From: JBBROS01 sp965213855
GTDB taxonomy: Bacteria > Pseudomonadota > Alphaproteobacteria > Acetobacterales > Acetobacteraceae
Assembly: GCA_965213855.1 (NCBI GenBank)
Contig: CBDCAA010000007.1
Span: 186,001-250,000 of the forward strand
DNA: 64,000 bases
Direction: 5' to 3'
In this document: in pieces, positions 50,191-58,961 of the stretch
How positions within the stretch are numbered: the stretch's first letter is position 1
How the letters are laid out: each line of letters starts with the position of its first letter
Notes under the pieces: model-generated
Told to the model about the DNA's origin: nothing
Seen by the model: only the letters and a program-made list of their open reading frames with translations
Database searches by the model: none
Position numbers and translations under genes: made by a program

Positions 50191-51791
50191 GCCTCCACCT
50201 CCGTCCTGCCAGCGCAGCCGGGACGGCCCTGCACCGCCTCGCCCATGCCCATCCGCGTTTTCATGTCGGCAACTGGCGCCCGTATGTCGGCATCTTCGGC
50301 GTCCTGCTCGGCTCGATCATGGGGACGCTCGGGTCCCGCGCGACCAGCTTCGGCCTGGCCGACCTGCGCGGCGGCCTGCATGCCGGCTTCGACGAGGGCG
50401 CCTGGATCACCACCAGCTTCGGCATCGGCCAGATGATCGTCGGCATCGCCTCGCCCTATCTCGGCGCGATCTTCGGCGCCCGCCGCATTCTCCTGCTCGG
50501 CATCATCCTGTTCTTCGTCACCTCCCTGCTGGCCCCGCTTACGCCCAACCTGCCCGGGTTCCTGATCCTGCTCTGCCTCGCGGGGCTCGGCTCCGGCACG
50601 TTCATTCCGCTCACCATCAGCTTCGTCATCCGCAGCCTGCCGCTCCGCCTGGTCGTCTACGGGCTGGCGATCTACGCCATGAACTCGGAACTGTCGCAGA
50701 ACGTCGCCGCCTCGCTTGAGGGCTGGTATGCCGACAACCTGTCCTGGCACTGGGTGTATTGGCAGTATTGCGCGGCGCTGCCGCTGATGTTCGTCTCGGT
50801 CTGGCTCGGGATCCCGCGCGAGCCGATCAATACGGGCCTTCTGCGGGATCTCGACTGGCCGGGCGTCGCCTATGCCGGGCTCGGGTTTGCCATGCTGTAT
50901 GCCGGGATCGACCAGGGCAACCGGCTGGATTGGCGGGGCAGCGGGCTCATCGTCGGCCTGCTCGCCGGTGGCGGCGTGCTCGCGGCCGCGTTCCTGGTCC
51001 GCGAACTCACCGCGGCCCGGCCCTTCCTCAACCTCCGCGTGCTGCTGCGTGGCAACCTTGCCGTGCTCATGCTCACGCTGGTGGGCTTCCGCTTCATCAT
51101 CCTGTCGACCGCGTATATCATCCCGACCTACCTCCAGGCGGTGCAGAACTTCCGCGAGCTGCAGGTGGGCCAGGTCCTGCTGTGGATCGCGCTGCCGCAG
51201 CTCGCGATCGCCCTGCCGCTCGCGGCGCTGCTGCGGAGGGTCGACGGCCGCCCGATCCTCGCGCTCGGCACGGTCCTGATCGGCGTCGCCTGCCTGATGG
51301 CGAGCGAGCTCACCAGCGTATGGGCGACCGACGACTTCCTGCCATCCCAAATCCTGCAAGCGATCGGGCAGTCCTTCGGGCTCACTGCGCTGATCGTCCT
51401 GATCGTCCGTGGCATCGTGCCCGCCGAAGCGCTCACGATCGGCTGCCTGCTGCAGGTCAGCCGGCTGTTCGGCGGCGAGATCGGCACCGCGTTCATGCAG
51501 ACCTTCGTGCGGATGCGCGAGCAGCTGCACTCCAATCTGGTGGGGCTGCACGTCGCCAGCGGCGGCGGCCTCACGGCCGAGCGGCTCGCCGGCTATGCCG
51601 CCGCGTTGGGCACGCACGGAGCCGACCCGGCGGCCACCGCGGCCCGGGCGTCGAAGCTCCTCGGCAGCGCGGTCGCGACCCAGGCGAGCGTTCTTGCCTA
51701 CCGCGACGGCTTCTTCGCCGCGGCAATCGGCGCGCTCGGCTGCCTGCTGCTCATCGCGCTCATGCGGCGCGGACCGCCCTCGCCAATCTGA
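50187..51791 (+). CDS. emrB: MFS multidrug efflux pump, DHA2 (EmrB) family
   Basis: A 534-residue 14-helix transporter. Landmarks are GSIMGTLGSRATSFGLADLR in the first helix and its loop, ITTSFGIGQMIVGIASPYLG, and the motif-A-like segment YLGAIFGARRILLLG. Compared with EmrB proper the first helix lacks the usual LDxTIVN motif, having GTLGSRATS instead, which suggests a divergent substrate. It forms a proton-driven pump with EmrA. The start overlaps the emrA stop. A CoA-transferase gene follows 54 bp later. Efflux of toxic compounds is the expected role. Confidence 0.88.
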   Translation: MSLHLRPASAAGTALHRLAHAHPRFHVGNWRPYVGIFGVLLGSIMGTLGSRATSFGLADLRGGLHAGFDEGAWITTSFGIGQMIVGIASPYLGAIFGARRILLLGIILFFVTSLLAPLTPNLPGFLILLCLAGLGSGTFIPLTISFVIRSLPLRLVVYGLAIYAMNSELSQNVAASLEGWYADNLSWHWVYWQYCAALPLMFVSVWLGIPREPINTGLLRDLDWPGVAYAGLGFAMLYAGIDQGNRLDWRGSGLIVGLLAGGGVLAAAFLVRELTAARPFLNLRVLLRGNLAVLMLTLVGFRFIILSTAYIIPTYLQAVQNFRELQVGQVLLWIALPQLAIALPLAALLRRVDGRPILALGTVLIGVACLMASELTSVWATDDFLPSQILQAIGQSFGLTALIVLIVRGIVPAEALTIGCLLQVSRLFGGEIGTAFMQTFVRMREQLHSNLVGLHVASGGGLTAERLAGYAAALGTHGADPAATAARASKLLGSAVATQASVLAYRDGFFAAAIGALGCLLLIALMRRGPPSPI

Positions 51792-51845
51792 CGGATTCGT
51801 CCGTAGGATGGGGTTCCCCGTCCTAGGCGGCACACCGAGGCTGTC

Positions 51846-53030
51846 ATGCGCACGATCGACACCCAGCCGCGTTCCGCGGGCCGCCCGCTCGATGGCCTGC
51901 TCGTCGTCAGCCTCGAACAGGCCGTCGCTGCCCCGTACTGCTCGTCGCGGCTGGCCGATGCCGGCGCCCGGGTCATCAAGATCGAGCGGGCGGAGGGGGA
52001 TTTCGCCCGCTTCTACGACGCCGCGGTGCACGGGCTGTCCACCTACTTCGTCTGGCTCAACCGCGGCAAGCAGAGCCTGGTCGCCGACATCAAGGACCCG
52101 GCCGACGCGGCTTTGCTGCATGCGATGCTGGCCCGGGCCGACGTGTTCATCCAGAACCTCGCGCCCGGGGCCGCGGCCCGGGCCGGGTTTGGCGCCGCGG
52201 TGCTGCGCGACCGCTACCCTCGTCTGATCACGGTCGACATCTCGGGCTATGGCGCGGGGAACGCCTATGCCGGCATGAAGGCGTACGACCTGCTGGTCCA
52301 GGCGGAAAGCGGCCTTGCGGCAATCACCGGCCATCCTGCCGGGCCAGGCCGGGTCGGCGTGTCGGCCTGCGACATCGCCTGCGGCATGGCCGCCCATGCC
52401 GCGGTGCTGGAGGCGTTGATCGGCCGCGGCATTACCGGGGTTGGCCGGCGGCTCGAGATCAGCCTGTTCGACGGCATGGCCGACTGGATGAACGTGCCGC
52501 TGCTGTTCTTCGAGGGCACGGGCGCCGCACCGCGCCGGGTCGGCCTGGCACATCCGTCCATCTGTCCCTATGGCGCGTTCGCGACCACCGACGGCAGCCT
52601 GGTGCTGATCAGCATCCAGAACGAGCGGGAGTGGGCCACGTTCTGCGCCCTGGTGCTCGATGACCCGGCGCTGGCCGGCGCGCCCGGGTTCGAGGCCAAC
52701 ACCGTCCGGGTCGCGAACCGGGACGTAGTCGATGCCCGCATCGCCGGGGCGTTTGCCGCCATGACCCGCGCGCAGGCCGCCGAGCGCCTGGATCGCAGCC
52801 GCACCGCGTACGGGTTCGTGAACGAGGTGGCCGACCTTGGCTGCCACCCCGCGCTGCGCCGGGTGGTCGTGGAGACGCCGGCCGGGCCAGCGAGCATCGT
52901 CGCGCCGCCCGCGTTGCACGACGGGGCCGCCCCGGCGCTTGGCCCGGTCCCGGCGATCGGTTCGCATTCCGCCGCTATCCGCGCCGAGTTCGCCTTCGCC
53001 GAAACCGCCCCCCTGAAAGCCCACCCATGA
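51846..53030 (+). CDS. Class III CoA-transferase (CaiB/BaiF family)
   Basis: A 394-residue enzyme: LLVVSLEQAVAAPYCSSRLA, DAGARVIKIERAEGDFAR, NRGKQSLVADIKDP and the catalytic aspartate D148 in AYDLLVQAESGLAAITGHP. Class III enzymes move CoA between carboxylic acids through an acyl-aspartate anhydride. The substrate is unknown (carnitine, formate/oxalate, mesaconate-type and others occur). The stop overlaps the acyl-CoA dehydrogenase start (ATGA), so the two probably activate and then oxidise the same acid. Confidence 0.91.
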   Translation: MRTIDTQPRSAGRPLDGLLVVSLEQAVAAPYCSSRLADAGARVIKIERAEGDFARFYDAAVHGLSTYFVWLNRGKQSLVADIKDPADAALLHAMLARADVFIQNLAPGAAARAGFGAAVLRDRYPRLITVDISGYGAGNAYAGMKAYDLLVQAESGLAAITGHPAGPGRVGVSACDIACGMAAHAAVLEALIGRGITGVGRRLEISLFDGMADWMNVPLLFFEGTGAAPRRVGLAHPSICPYGAFATTDGSLVLISIQNEREWATFCALVLDDPALAGAPGFEANTVRVANRDVVDARIAGAFAAMTRAQAAERLDRSRTAYGFVNEVADLGCHPALRRVVVETPAGPASIVAPPALHDGAAPALGPVPAIGSHSAAIRAEFAFAETAPLKAHP

Positions 53031-54199
53031 ACGATGCCCCGATGATCCATGACAGCCCATCCGGCTATGCCGAGATCCGCGAGGAAGTGGCCAAGCTGTG
53101 CGCCCGCTTTCCCGGTGAATACTGGCGCAAGCTGGACGAGGTGCGCGGCTACCCGACGGAGTTCGTGCAAGCGCTGACAGAGAGCGGCTATCTCGCGGCA
53201 CTTATCCCCGAAGAGTACGGCGGCGTCGGCCTGCCGCTCTCGGGCGCGGCCGCGATCCTGGAGGAGGTGCAGCGCCAGGGCTGCAACGGCGGCGCCTGCC
53301 ATGCCCAGATGTATATCATGGGCACCATCCTGCGGCACGGCTCGGCCGCGCAGAAGGCGGAATACCTGCCCAAGATCGCCTCCGGTGCGCTCCGCCTGCA
53401 GGCCTTCGGCGTGACCGAGCCCACCAGCGGCACCGACACCACCGCGCTGCGCACAACGGCCCGGCGCGAGGGGGACCAATACATCGTCAATGGCCAGAAG
53501 ATCTGGACGTCACGCGCCGAACACTCCGATCTCATGCTGCTGCTGGCCCGCACCACACCGCGCGACCAGGTGGCCAAGAAGACCGACGGGCTCAGCACGT
53601 TCATCGTCGATATGCGCGCAGTCCAAGGCCTGACCATCCGCCCCATCCGCACGATGATGAACCACAATTCCTGCGAGGTGTTCTTCGACAACATGGCGAT
53701 CCCGGCCGCGAACCTGCTCGGCGAGGAGGGGCGCGGGTTCCGCTACATCCTGTCGGGCATGAATGCCGAGCGGATCCTGATCGCGGCCGAGTGCATCGGC
53801 GACGCCAAGTGGTTCACCGAACGCAGCGTCGGCTACGCGAAGGAGCGCGTCGTGTTCGGCCGCCCGATCGGCCAGAACCAGGGCGTCCAATTCCCGGTCG
53901 CCCGCGCCTACGCCAACATGCGTGCGGCCGAGCTGATGGTGCACGAGGCGCTGCGGCTGTACGAGGCCGGGCAGAACCCGGGTGCGGAGGCCAACATGGC
54001 CAAGATGCTCGCCGCCGACGCCTCGTTCGAGGCGGCCAACGCCTGCATCCAGACCCATGGCGGTTTCGGCTTCGCCGAGGAATACGACATCGAACGCAAG
54101 TTCCGCGAGACCCGGCTGTATCAGGTGGCACCGATCAGCACGAACCTGATCCTGTCCTTCATCGCCGAACATGTCCTGGGTTTGCCGCGGTCGTATTGA
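53027..54199 (+). CDS. Acyl-CoA dehydrogenase
   Basis: A 390-residue FAD enzyme with the standard three-domain plan: N-terminal helical domain, the FAD/beta domain LQAFGVTEPTSGTDTTALRT and the C-terminal domain with FGRPIGQNQGVQFPVARAYA and IQTHGGFGFAEEYDIERKFR. The C-terminal end LYQVAPISTNLILSFIAEHV is characteristic of the family. It introduces a double bond into an acyl-CoA and passes electrons to ETF. Coupled to the CoA-transferase by a 4-nt overlap. Confidence 0.93.
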   Translation: MNDAPMIHDSPSGYAEIREEVAKLCARFPGEYWRKLDEVRGYPTEFVQALTESGYLAALIPEEYGGVGLPLSGAAAILEEVQRQGCNGGACHAQMYIMGTILRHGSAAQKAEYLPKIASGALRLQAFGVTEPTSGTDTTALRTTARREGDQYIVNGQKIWTSRAEHSDLMLLLARTTPRDQVAKKTDGLSTFIVDMRAVQGLTIRPIRTMMNHNSCEVFFDNMAIPAANLLGEEGRGFRYILSGMNAERILIAAECIGDAKWFTERSVGYAKERVVFGRPIGQNQGVQFPVARAYANMRAAELMVHEALRLYEAGQNPGAEANMAKMLAADASFEAANACIQTHGGFGFAEEYDIERKFRETRLYQVAPISTNLILSFIAEHVLGLPRSY

Positions 54200-54241
54200 T
54201 ACCAGGGCGCGCCGCCGGCCCCCTTACCAAGGACCGCGCGT

Positions 54242-55546
54242 TCAGCTCGTCAGCAAACCCGCGCGATCGGCGGCGAACTCCGCGACGGCGGCCACAAAGG
54301 CTCCGGTTTCGGTTTCGCCGATCTCCAGGCTGAGGGCGACCATGCCGCGCCGGGCCAGGTAGAAGCCGCGCTCGAGCATGTCGAGGAAGAACAGCTCTCG
54401 AAGGCCGCCGTCCCCGCGCAGGTCGGCCGGGGACCGGAGCGCGCCATCCTGGAAGTGGACGGTCAGCAGGCTGCCCAGGCCGGTCCACTGCATCGGCAGG
54501 CGTGGCGTGAGCGCGTTCAGCGCTGCCCGGAACGCCTCACCGTGGTCGAACAGGGCATCTGCGGCCTCTGGCGTGAACACGCGCGTCAGGCCTGCGGCGC
54601 CGGCCGCCATGGTGAAAACATTGTTGTTGAACGTGCCGGCGTGGGACAGCGCACCTGGGCGACGCGGGTCGTAGCGGTCCATGATGGCGCCGGCGCCGCC
54701 GAACGCGCCGAAGCTCATGCCGCCGCCGATGTATTTGCCGAGCGTGGTCATGTCCGGCGTAATGCCAAGGCGGGCCTGCTGACCGCCAGCCGACATGCGG
54801 CTCGTCATGACCTCGTCGAAGATCAGGATCGCGCCGGTCTCGGTGGCCACGTCGCGCAGCGCCTGGAGGAAGGCCCGGTCGGCAGGAATGCAGCCGCCAC
54901 TGCCGAGCATGGGCTCGATGAGGATGCAGGCTAGGTCCGCCGCATGGTCCCGGGCCAGGCATACGGCGCCATCCGCGTCGTTGTAGCGGGCAAGCACCCA
55001 CTCATGCGGCGCGTTGATGGGGTTGCCGCCACCGCCGAAGAGCATGATCCCGCCGTGGTAGCCGCCATCGAAGACGAGCACCTTGCGCCGTCCGGTCACG
55101 GCGATGGCGGTCGCGACAGCGAGCAGGTTCGCTTCCGTGCCGGAGTTGGTGAAGCGCACGAGATCGATCGAGGGGAACCGGTCGACGATCAGGCGGCCGA
55201 GCCGCGCCTCGGCCAAGCCATGGCCGCCCAGGTTCCAGCCGCCGTCCAGTGCTGCATCCAGCGCGGCACGGATGACCGGGTTGCTGTGGCCATAGAGCCC
55301 GGCGGTGTACTCGCCCAGGAGATCCACGTATTCGTGGCCGTCCGCATCCCACAGGCGGCAGCCCTCGCCGCGTACCATCGCCAGGGGAAAGGGTGTGTGG
55401 AACAGGACGGTGCGGGTGTTGCCGCCGGGCAGGACAGCCACCGCTTCGACATGCGCGGCCAGACTGGCCGGGTTGGCCGTGACGAACCGCTCCCGGGCGT
55501 CGGCCAAGGCAGCGTCGATCGACATGTTGGCAAGACTCGCGCTCAT
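54242..55546 (-). CDS. Class III aminotransferase (glutamate-1-semialdehyde aminomutase-like)
   Basis: A PLP enzyme of about 434 residues: VLPGGNTRTVLFHTPFPLAM, TNSGTEANLLAVATAIAVTG (phosphate-binding and substrate loop), IFDEVMTSRMSAGGQQARLG and the Schiff-base lysine in TTLGKYIGGGMSFGAFGG. The G-x-x-R/H substitutions differ from true HemL, and a GSA aminomutase for haem would not be expected at this site, so it probably transaminates another amino compound. The chosen start is ATG 55546; an in-frame TTG (55582) and a later ATG (55525) also exist. Monocistronic, convergent with the acyl-CoA dehydrogenase gene. Confidence 0.86.
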   Translation of the reverse strand: MSASLANMSIDAALADARERFVTANPASLAAHVEAVAVLPGGNTRTVLFHTPFPLAMVRGEGCRLWDADGHEYVDLLGEYTAGLYGHSNPVIRAALDAALDGGWNLGGHGLAEARLGRLIVDRFPSIDLVRFTNSGTEANLLAVATAIAVTGRRKVLVFDGGYHGGIMLFGGGGNPINAPHEWVLARYNDADGAVCLARDHAADLACILIEPMLGSGGCIPADRAFLQALRDVATETGAILIFDEVMTSRMSAGGQQARLGITPDMTTLGKYIGGGMSFGAFGGAGAIMDRYDPRRPGALSHAGTFNNNVFTMAAGAAGLTRVFTPEAADALFDHGEAFRAALNALTPRLPMQWTGLGSLLTVHFQDGALRSPADLRGDGGLRELFFLDMLERGFYLARRGMVALSLEIGETETGAFVAAVAEFAADRAGLLTS

Positions 55547-55650
55547 TGCCGCTGTGTACGCGATGGTGAGCGGGTTGCACAATGCGCCGCGGCGAGGCCC
55601 GGTATCCTAGGATGCCGGGCGGGGCCGACCTGCCGGCGTGGGTCGCAGGG

Positions 55651-56370
55651 TCAAGAACGGTCCTTTTGGACCGATTGTTTGACGAACAGGCCGAATACGA
55701 CGGTCAGGGCGGCGGCGAGGCTGAACCACGTGATCGCATAGGTCAGGTGGTCGTTGGGTGGTCGCGGCAGGCGCTCGGACGGTTGCGGGAGCCCGCTTGC
55801 CGGGCCCAGCGCGACGACCGTGAACGGTTCCACGTGCAGGGCCCCAAGGGCCGCGCCGATGCCGATCGGGTCGAGGGCGAAGAAGCGGCGGTGGCCCGGG
55901 TCGTCGGCATTGCCGAGCCAGGGCGTGTGTTCGGGCGGCCTCACATAGCCTTCGACGGCCATGGGACCCGCCGGGAGCGGGCCGGACCAGGTGTCGGGCG
56001 CCCAGCCGAGGTCGACCACGACCGGGGCCGCGTTTGCCCGGTCCAGCACGCCGACGACTTGGGACCCGAGGGTCGGGCCCGTGGCATCGGTCCGGACCTC
56101 CGAACCATAACGGACGATGCCGGGCTGGATCCGGCCCTCGACGAGGACCTTGGAGAAGGCGATCGGATCGGCACGCAGCGGCGCCGCCGACGCTGCCTCG
56201 CCGCGGTCGATCGAGGCGAGCAGTCCGCGCTTCCATGCCAGCCGCTGGACCTGCCAGATGCCGAGGCCGAGCGTGAGCGCCAGCATGAGCGAGGTGGTCG
56301 CGGCCGGCCAAGCGAGCCGGCGGGCAAGGGACGGCGGCGCTACTCGCCGACCGCCGATCCGGCGCCCCAC
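55651..56370 (-). CDS. SURF1-family cytochrome oxidase biogenesis protein
   Basis: About 239 residues with two membrane helices: one at the N-terminus (LMLALTLGLGIWQVQRLAWK) and one near the C-terminus (YAITWFSLAAALTVVFGLFV), enclosing a soluble domain with GRIQPGIVRYGSEVRTDATG and PVVVDLGWAP. This is the SURF1 pattern (haem a delivery to subunit I). GTG 56370 overlaps coxC by 31 nt and gives a proper N-terminus before the first helix; an ATG at 56286 would start inside the helix. Last gene of the oxidase operon. Confidence 0.86.
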   Translation of the reverse strand: MGRRIGGRRVAPPSLARRLAWPAATTSLMLALTLGLGIWQVQRLAWKRGLLASIDRGEAASAAPLRADPIAFSKVLVEGRIQPGIVRYGSEVRTDATGPTLGSQVVGVLDRANAAPVVVDLGWAPDTWSGPLPAGPMAVEGYVRPPEHTPWLGNADDPGHRRFFALDPIGIGAALGALHVEPFTVVALGPASGLPQPSERLPRPPNDHLTYAITWFSLAAALTVVFGLFVKQSVQKDRS

Positions 56371-57200
56371 AGGTAGATGGCGACGAACAGGAACAGCCAG
56401 ACCACGTCGACGAAGTGCCAATACCAGGCCGCGGCTTCGAAGCCGAAATGCTTCTCGGGGGTGAACTCGTCGCTTTTGGCGCGGATCCAGCAGATCGCCA
56501 GGAACAGGGTGCCGACGATCACGTGGAAGCCGTGGAACCCGGTCGCGAGGAAGAACGTCGACGGGTAGACGCCGCCGCCGTCGAACTTGAACGGCGCCTC
56601 CGAATACTCGAGCGCCTGGAACGTGGTGAACGTCAGCCCAAGCAGGATGGTCAGGCCGAGCGCCATGATCATGTGCGTGCGGTTGCGATGGATGAGCGCG
56701 TGGTGTGCCCAGGTCACCGTGGTGCCGGACAGCAGGAGCAGCAGCGTGTTCATCAAAGGCAGCTGGAACGGGTTGAAGGTACGGATGCCGACGGGCGGCC
56801 ACTCGGGTGTTGCGGTGCCCAGCACATGCTGGGGGTAGAGGGCGAAGTGGAAATAGGCCCAGAAGAAGCCGACGAAGAACATCACCTCGCTGGCGATGAA
56901 CAGCGTCATCCCGTAGCGGAGCCCGAGGCGCACGACGGGCGAGTGCAGGCCGACGGTGGCGCTCTCGCGCCAGACGTCCCGCCACCACATCACCATCACG
57001 CCGAGCACGAGCAGGAGGCCGATGACGAGTGGGACGGGGCCGTTGCCCTTGGCCGCCGTGATGATGCCGAACACGAGGATGCCGCCGCCGAGGGCACCGA
57101 CGATCGGCCAGGGGCTTGGGTCGACCAGATGGTAGGGCTGCTTGATGCCGGAGCTGTTCAGCGCGTGGGTCGTCGTCGAGGCGTGTAGGTCGGTGCTCAT
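56340..57200 (-). CDS. coxC: Cytochrome c oxidase subunit III
   Basis: A 286-residue, seven-helix protein with the subunit III signatures: FIASEVMFFVGFFWAYFHFA, NTLLLLLSGTTVTWAHHALI and FYLATGFHGFHVIVGTLFLA-like sequence (here STFFLATGFHGFHVIVGTLF). It stabilises the oxidase core and its D-proton path. It is 25 bp after ctaG and overlaps surf1 by 31 nt. Normal length and no oddity. Confidence 0.95.
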   Translation of the reverse strand: MSTDLHASTTTHALNSSGIKQPYHLVDPSPWPIVGALGGGILVFGIITAAKGNGPVPLVIGLLLVLGVMVMWWRDVWRESATVGLHSPVVRLGLRYGMTLFIASEVMFFVGFFWAYFHFALYPQHVLGTATPEWPPVGIRTFNPFQLPLMNTLLLLLSGTTVTWAHHALIHRNRTHMIMALGLTILLGLTFTTFQALEYSEAPFKFDGGGVYPSTFFLATGFHGFHVIVGTLFLAICWIRAKSDEFTPEKHFGFEAAAWYWHFVDVVWLFLFVAIYLWGAGSAVGE

Positions 57201-57225
57201 CGCATCCCATCCGAAAGCTGCGGCA

Positions 57226-57849
57226 TCATCGCGAAAACCGCCCGGGGTTCAAGGCTGATTCACCCGCATCGGCCCGGGCGCCGACATGCGGCCCCGCATG
57301 GTCCAGGCCACCGTTCCGCGCGGCGTCGTCGAGCGAGCGGAAGAAGGTGTAGGACAGCGTGATCGTCTTCACGTCGCGCGTGTCCGGGTCGGTCAGGATC
57401 GCCGGGTCGACCCAGAAGCTGAGCGGGAAGGACATGGACTGGCCGGCGCTCAACGTCTGCTCGTTGAAGCAGAAGCAGGCCGTCTTGTGGAAGTATTGCG
57501 CTGCCTTGTCGGGCGTCACGTTGTAGGTGGCGACGCCGGTGATCGGGCGGGCGCCCTCGTTGACGCCGGTGTAGGTGGCGAGATGGTCTTCGCCGAGCGG
57601 CACCTTGATGGCGTGTGTGTCGGCGGTGAAATGCCAGGGCAGGCTAGGGCTGGTATTGGCGTCGAACCGCACCTCGATGGTACGGCCATCGGCACCAGGT
57701 GCTGCGGCCGGGCCGATCCGTGGAGTGCCGTTGTAGCCGGTTGCCTGGCAGAACATCCGATAGAGCGGCACCGCGGCGAACGAGAGCCCGGCCATGCCCA
57801 CGATGCAGGCGAGCAGCCCGCCGGCGATCGCGCCGTTGCGGCGAGCCAT
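57226..57849 (-). CDS. ctaG: Cytochrome c oxidase assembly protein CtaG (Cox11 family)
   Basis: A 207-residue protein with one N-terminal membrane helix (about 8-30), a conserved MFC (Cys34) just outside it, and the copper-binding CFCF motif (Cys125, Cys127) in TACFCFNEQTLSAGQSMSFP. It inserts copper at the CuB site of subunit I. ATG 57849 follows directly after the stop of the 53-residue gene. The C-terminus is slightly extended (about 25 residues after DDAARNGGLD) relative to many homologues. Confidence 0.94.
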   Translation of the reverse strand: MARRNGAIAGGLLACIVGMAGLSFAAVPLYRMFCQATGYNGTPRIGPAAAPGADGRTIEVRFDANTSPSLPWHFTADTHAIKVPLGEDHLATYTGVNEGARPITGVATYNVTPDKAAQYFHKTACFCFNEQTLSAGQSMSFPLSFWVDPAILTDPDTRDVKTITLSYTFFRSLDDAARNGGLDHAGPHVGARADAGESALNPGRFSR

Positions 57850-58011
57850 TCAGCTGACCTTAAACTTGACGATGCTGATCGCATAGAACAGCGCGGCGAT
57901 GGCGATGAGCGCGAGCAGCAGGGCGATGTTGCGGCCCCGCTGGCGCCGGCGGAACTCGGCCGCGTCGGCCGGCGACATCGGTGGCGGGAAGCCTTCATCG
58001 ACGGGGTTCAT
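57850..58011 (-). CDS. Small single-helix membrane protein of the cox operon (CoxF-like)
   Basis: A 53-residue gene fitting exactly between ctaB and ctaG: its ATG (58011) overlaps the ctaB stop by 4 nt and its TGA (57850-57852) abuts the ctaG ATG. The product starts MNPVDEGFPPPMSPADAAEF, has a basic RRRQRGRN segment and one helix (IALLLALIAIAALFYAISIV) with a short basic end. Alphaproteobacterial oxidase operons commonly carry such a gene at this place. Its role is unknown; it may be an oxidase assembly or accessory subunit. Confidence 0.85.
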   Translation of the reverse strand: MNPVDEGFPPPMSPADAAEFRRRQRGRNIALLLALIAIAALFYAISIVKFKVS

Positions 58012-58961
58012 CGGATCCAATGATCAACAGCAACGGCTGCAAACAGGGCGAACAGGTAGATCAGCGAATATTTGAACGCCTGCCGGGCCGGCCGGTCGTT
58101 CGTGAGGCTGCGCCCGCCCGGGTCTTGCCGGTCGAGCACGACACGGATGGCGGCGATCAGGAACCCGGCCCCGAGCACGGCGGCGGCGGCACCATAAACC
58201 GGACCGCTATAGCCGAGCAGGTAGGGGAGCAAAGAGCTTGCGACAAGCACTGCGGTATACGCGAGCACGTGCCACCGGGTCGTCCGCGCGCCGGACACGA
58301 CCGGGAGCATGGGCACGCCGGCGCGCTCGTAGTCGGCGTGGGCATAGAGCGACAGCGCCCAGAAATGCGGCGGTGTCCAGAAGAACACGATCGCGAACAG
58401 CAGGATGGGCATCACGTCGATGGTGCCAGTGACGGCGGCCCAGCCGATAATTGGCGGGAACGCGCCGGCGGCGCCGCCGATGACGATGTTCTGCGGCGTC
58501 CGCCGCTTGAGCCACATGGTATAGACGAAGACATAGAACAGGATCGACACGGCCAGGACGGCAGCGGCGGCAAGATTGGTCGCGAGGTACAGCACCAAGA
58601 CGGACGCGGCCGCGAGGACGACGCCGAACCCCAGCGCTTCGGACGCGTCGATCCGCCCGGCGGGGATCGGGCGCTTCCAGGTCCGCCGCATGATCGCGTC
58701 GATGTCGCGATCGTACCACATGTTGATGACACCCGCGGCGCCGGCGCCGATGGCGATGCAAAGCACCGCCGTCAGCGCCAACACGGGATGGGTCCCGCCC
58801 GGCGCGACCGCAAGGCCGATGTAGCCGGTGTAGACCACGAGCGCCACGACCCGGGGCTTGAGGAGCATCAGCCAGTCCCGGACGTCGCCCGGCATGGCCA
58901 TCGAAGCAGAAAGGGGAGCTTCCGCCCCCCTCTCGACCGGCGCTGGAACGAGATTTCCCAT
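58008..58961 (-). CDS. ctaB: Protohaem IX farnesyltransferase (haem o synthase)
   Basis: A 317-residue UbiA-fold prenyltransferase with seven or more helices. Diagnostic motifs: INMWYDRDIDAIMRRTWKRP (first Asp-rich motif), GFGVVLAAASVLVLYLATN, YTMWLKRRTPQNIVIGGAAG and YAHADYERAGVPMLPVV. It farnesylates haem b to haem o for the oxidase. ATG 58961 shares one base with the coxA stop. Normal length and complete. Confidence 0.95.
   Translation of the reverse strand: MGNLVPAPVERGAEAPLSASMAMPGDVRDWLMLLKPRVVALVVYTGYIGLAVAPGGTHPVLALTAVLCIAIGAGAAGVINMWYDRDIDAIMRRTWKRPIPAGRIDASEALGFGVVLAAASVLVLYLATNLAAAAVLAVSILFYVFVYTMWLKRRTPQNIVIGGAAGAFPPIIGWAAVTGTIDVMPILLFAIVFFWTPPHFWALSLYAHADYERAGVPMLPVVSGARTTRWHVLAYTAVLVASSLLPYLLGYSGPVYGAAAAVLGAGFLIAAIRVVLDRQDPGGRSLTNDRPARQAFKYSLIYLFALFAAVAVDHWIR

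Noticed and set aside
49887..53201. A 1104-codon antisense frame across emrB and the CoA-transferase
   Set aside because: The translation is rich in Arg, Gly, Asp and His with no recognisable domain, and three convincing genes lie on the opposite strand.
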